From Flavobacterium sp. SUN052 (lineage in GTDB: Bacteria; Bacteroidota; Bacteroidia; Flavobacteriales; Flavobacteriaceae): a DNA stretch of 64,000 bases. A program made the translations under genes and the position numbers. The notes below the pieces were generated by a model. That model had not been told where the DNA came from. It saw only the letters and a list, made by a program, of their open reading frames with translations, and searched no databases. The stretch is taken from positions 1 through 64,000 of the forward strand of contig NZ_JAPQNS010000009.1 in the NCBI RefSeq assembly GCF_028867935.1, in the 5' to 3' direction. Shown here piece after piece: positions 62,513 through 64,000 of the stretch (position 1 is the first letter of the stretch; the number at the start of each line of letters is the position of its first letter).

Positions 62513-63040
62513 TTAACCCCGAACATCAGCCGGATATTCCACTGTACCTTGCAAGCCCTCGGGCTCACTGGTTACTGCCTCGCGGTTTTCACACTGATCA
62601 CGAGCGCAGGAACCGTAAAAAATCAGCGAGTGGTGCATTACATTGAATTTCAGCATGTCGCCCACCATATTCTGAATATTCTGAACCCTGGGGTCGCAGA
62701 ACTCCATTACCTTATGGCAATCCGTACAAATCAGGTGGTCGTGTTGCCGGTAGCCATACGACTTTTCATACTGAGCCAGGTTTTTGCCAAACTGATGCTT
62801 GGTCACAAGGTCACAGTCTACCAGAACGTCGAGCGTGTTGTAAACCGTCGCTCGGCTAACCTGGTATTTTTTATTCTTCATCGAAATGTACAACTCGTCC
62901 ACATCGAAGTGATCCTGACGGTTATAAATCTCTTCGAGTATAGCAAATCGTTCGGGCGTTTTGCGCAAGCCCTTCCGCTCCAGATAAGCCGTAAAAATGG
63001 TACGGGCGGATTCTAAATTTGTTTGTTTCGGCGCAGGCAT
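62513..63040 (-). CDS. fur: Fur-family metal-responsive regulator
   Basis: The 175-residue product has a winged helix ([20 protein letters not shown], then [20 protein letters not shown]) and a dimerisation domain with metal ligands in [21 protein letters not shown] second cysteine pair lies in [12 protein letters not shown], with four instead of two residues between the cysteines. Fur proteins repress iron uptake genes, or peroxide or zinc genes in related subtypes. The chain is about 25 residues longer than E. coli Fur, with an extended C-terminus ([18 protein letters not shown]). It lies 9 bases after the relA/spoT gene and 35 before purA. Confidence 0.92.
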   Translation of the reverse strand: MPAPKQTNLESARTIFTAYLERKGLRKTPERFAILEEIYNRQDHFDVDELYISMKNKKYQVSRATVYNTLDVLVDCDLVTKHQFGKNLAQYEKSYGYRQHDHLICTDCHKVMEFCDPRVQNIQNMVGDMLKFNVMHHSLIFYGSCARDQCENREAVTSEPEGLQGTVEYPADVRG

Positions 63041-63049
63041 AGTGCAAAG

Positions 63050-64000
63050 TTAATCGAACCGCACGACTTCATACACCCCGTTTACGCTTTCAAGTTTCTG
63101 CATGAGCGTATCCAGGTGAGCCGTGTCGTGAACATACAGCTTAATATTTCCTTCAAAAACACCGTCGGTAGAATCGATAGTAACAGAACGCATATTGATA
63201 CTCAGTTCATTACTGATGATCCTGGTGACGTCGTTGACTAAGCCTACGCGGTCAGTGCCGGTGATGCGCAGACCTGCCAGAAATGCCAGATCACGTTGTG
63301 AAGTCCACTTCGCTTTTATAATCCGGTTGCCGTGATTCGACATGAGTTCTACGGCATTAGGACATGAAACCCGGTGAATCTTGATACCATCGTTGATCGT
63401 GACAAAGCCAAAAACGTCGTCGCCGGAGATCGGATTACAACACTTCGACAGGGTATAGTCGATCTTGTCCATATCTTCACCGATGAGCAGCATATCAGCA
63501 TCGGCGCGGTCGCCGTGCATCTTTTTGAGCTCTTTGGTGAAGGTCTTGCCATCGGCAATATTGTCGGTATTAATTTTATTCTGCCGATTCTCTTTGGCTT
63601 CTTTTTCGGACTTAAACCGAACAATATCCTTTACATCGAGGTGACCCTTGCCAAACCGGTAAAAGAAATCGTTTGTGGTTTTGGAGCCCAAATAGGCACG
63701 TAACTGGTTTAACAACTCATTCGTCATCTCCATGCGGAGTGTCTTGAGTTTCTTAGTTACAATGTCGCGTCCGTCGGTGATGTATCGTTTGTTTTCCTCC
63801 TTTATGAGGTCTTTGATCTTGGTTCGGGCTTTCGACGTTACCACAAACCGCAGCCAGTCTTCATTTGGCTTCTGTTTGTTCGACGTGATAACCTCCACCT
63901 GATCGCCGTTCTGCAACACATGGCTCAATGGAACCAGAATGTTGTTGACCTTGGCGGCCATGCACCTCGCACCGATCTGGGTGTGAATATCGAACGCAAA
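63050..64000 (-). CDS. RelA/SpoT (p)ppGpp synthetase/hydrolase, C-terminal part (cut by window edge)
   Basis: The frame enters from the right edge and is open through 64000 (FAFDIHTQIGARCMAAKVNN), so the ATG at 63961 is internal, not the start. Visible parts: the end of the TGS domain (VLQNGDQVEVITSNKQKPNE), a helical domain (WLRFVVTSKARTKIKDLIKE), the conserved CCNPISGDDVFGFVTINDG block, and a C-terminal ACT domain (LRITGTDRVGLVNDVTRIIS). The catalytic domains are outside the window, so synthetase versus hydrolase activity cannot be judged. It heads the relA/spoT-fur-purA run and ends 9 bases before fur. Confidence 0.93.
   Translation of the reverse strand, partial: FAFDIHTQIGARCMAAKVNNILVPLSHVLQNGDQVEVITSNKQKPNEDWLRFVVTSKARTKIKDLIKEENKRYITDGRDIVTKKLKTLRMEMTNELLNQLRAYLGSKTTNDFFYRFGKGHLDVKDIVRFKSEKEAKENRQNKINTDNIADGKTFTKELKKMHGDRADADMLLIGEDMDKIDYTLSKCCNPISGDDVFGFVTINDGIKIHRVSCPNAVELMSNHGNRIIKAKWTSQRDLAFLAGLRITGTDRVGLVNDVTRIISNELSINMRSVTIDSTDGVFEGNIKLYVHDTAHLDTLMQKLESVNGVYEVVRFD

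Noticed and set aside
1..64000. tRNA, rRNA, riboswitch or prophage genes
   Set aside because: No cloverleaf, conserved rRNA stretch, known aptamer core or phage structural gene was recognised in any gap, although reading by eye could miss a diverged small RNA.

Overview
The window looks like chromosomal DNA of a Bacteroidota bacterium, most likely a Spirosoma-like member of the Cytophagales. Clues are the FecI/FecR/SusC/SusD set with an STN-bearing SusC, a LytTR regulator, a GH127/GH32 pair, a Mo-hydroxylase with a Tat leader, very large secreted proteins with SdrD_B, putative-Ig and DUF11 modules, TAnnTTTG-type promoter motifs, and dispersed palindromic intergenic repeats. No rRNA, tRNA or CRISPR array was seen.

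Layout. 1-115: tail of an IS5-like transposase. 365-7028: ECF sigma factor, FecR-type anti-sigma factor, SusC and SusD in one tight run, i.e. a complete surface-signalling and uptake unit. 7256-9323: secreted YncE-like propeller and a YhcH/YjgK/YiaL-family protein with a leader peptide. 9362-16229: D-2-hydroxyacid dehydrogenase, then a close run of zinc alcohol dehydrogenase, succinate-semialdehyde dehydrogenase, MFS carrier and a divergent malate synthase homologue; this reads as a small-acid catabolic operon with an unknown substrate. 16240-20949: DOPA-dioxygenase-like protein, DUF4153-like membrane protein and a three-domain SGNH-SGNH-alpha/beta hydrolase. 21082-23888: histidine kinase and LytTR regulator, divergent from a 2.6-kilo-residue modular surface protein (24298-32085) that ends in a strong terminator. 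32322-36134: divergent GH127 and GH32 glycosidases. 36446-37919: single-domain response regulator and BrkB-like membrane protein. 38073-47822: three large Asp-box (sortilin/VPS10-like) paralogues. 47911-48369: a small membrane-protein gene split by one in-frame TGA. 48528-50263: umuDC. 50365-52530: threonine synthase-like enzyme and LysR regulator. 52730-53376: PIN-domain toxin-antitoxin pair. 53499-58897: YncE-phosphoesterase fusion, orphan Mo-hydroxylase large subunit, small secreted protein. 58899-61051: aminotransferase, BtuF-like binding protein, DUF2892 protein. 61176-64000: purA, fur and the 3' part of a relA/spoT gene, on one strand and closely spaced.

How it fits together. The left 16 kb plausibly forms one nutrient locus: SusC/D import across the outer membrane, surface signalling to the sigma factor, periplasmic processing, and cytoplasmic oxidation of alcohol to aldehyde to acid feeding the TCA cycle. 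The middle is dominated by secreted enzymes and a surface adhesin. The right end is housekeeping (stringent response, metal regulation, purine synthesis). The items most worth a second look are the malate-synthase-like gene and its operon, the triple Asp-box cluster, the three-hydrolase fusion, the internal duplication and unusual tail of the adhesin, and the TGA-interrupted membrane gene. Function calls rest on motifs recognised by eye; no database search was run.
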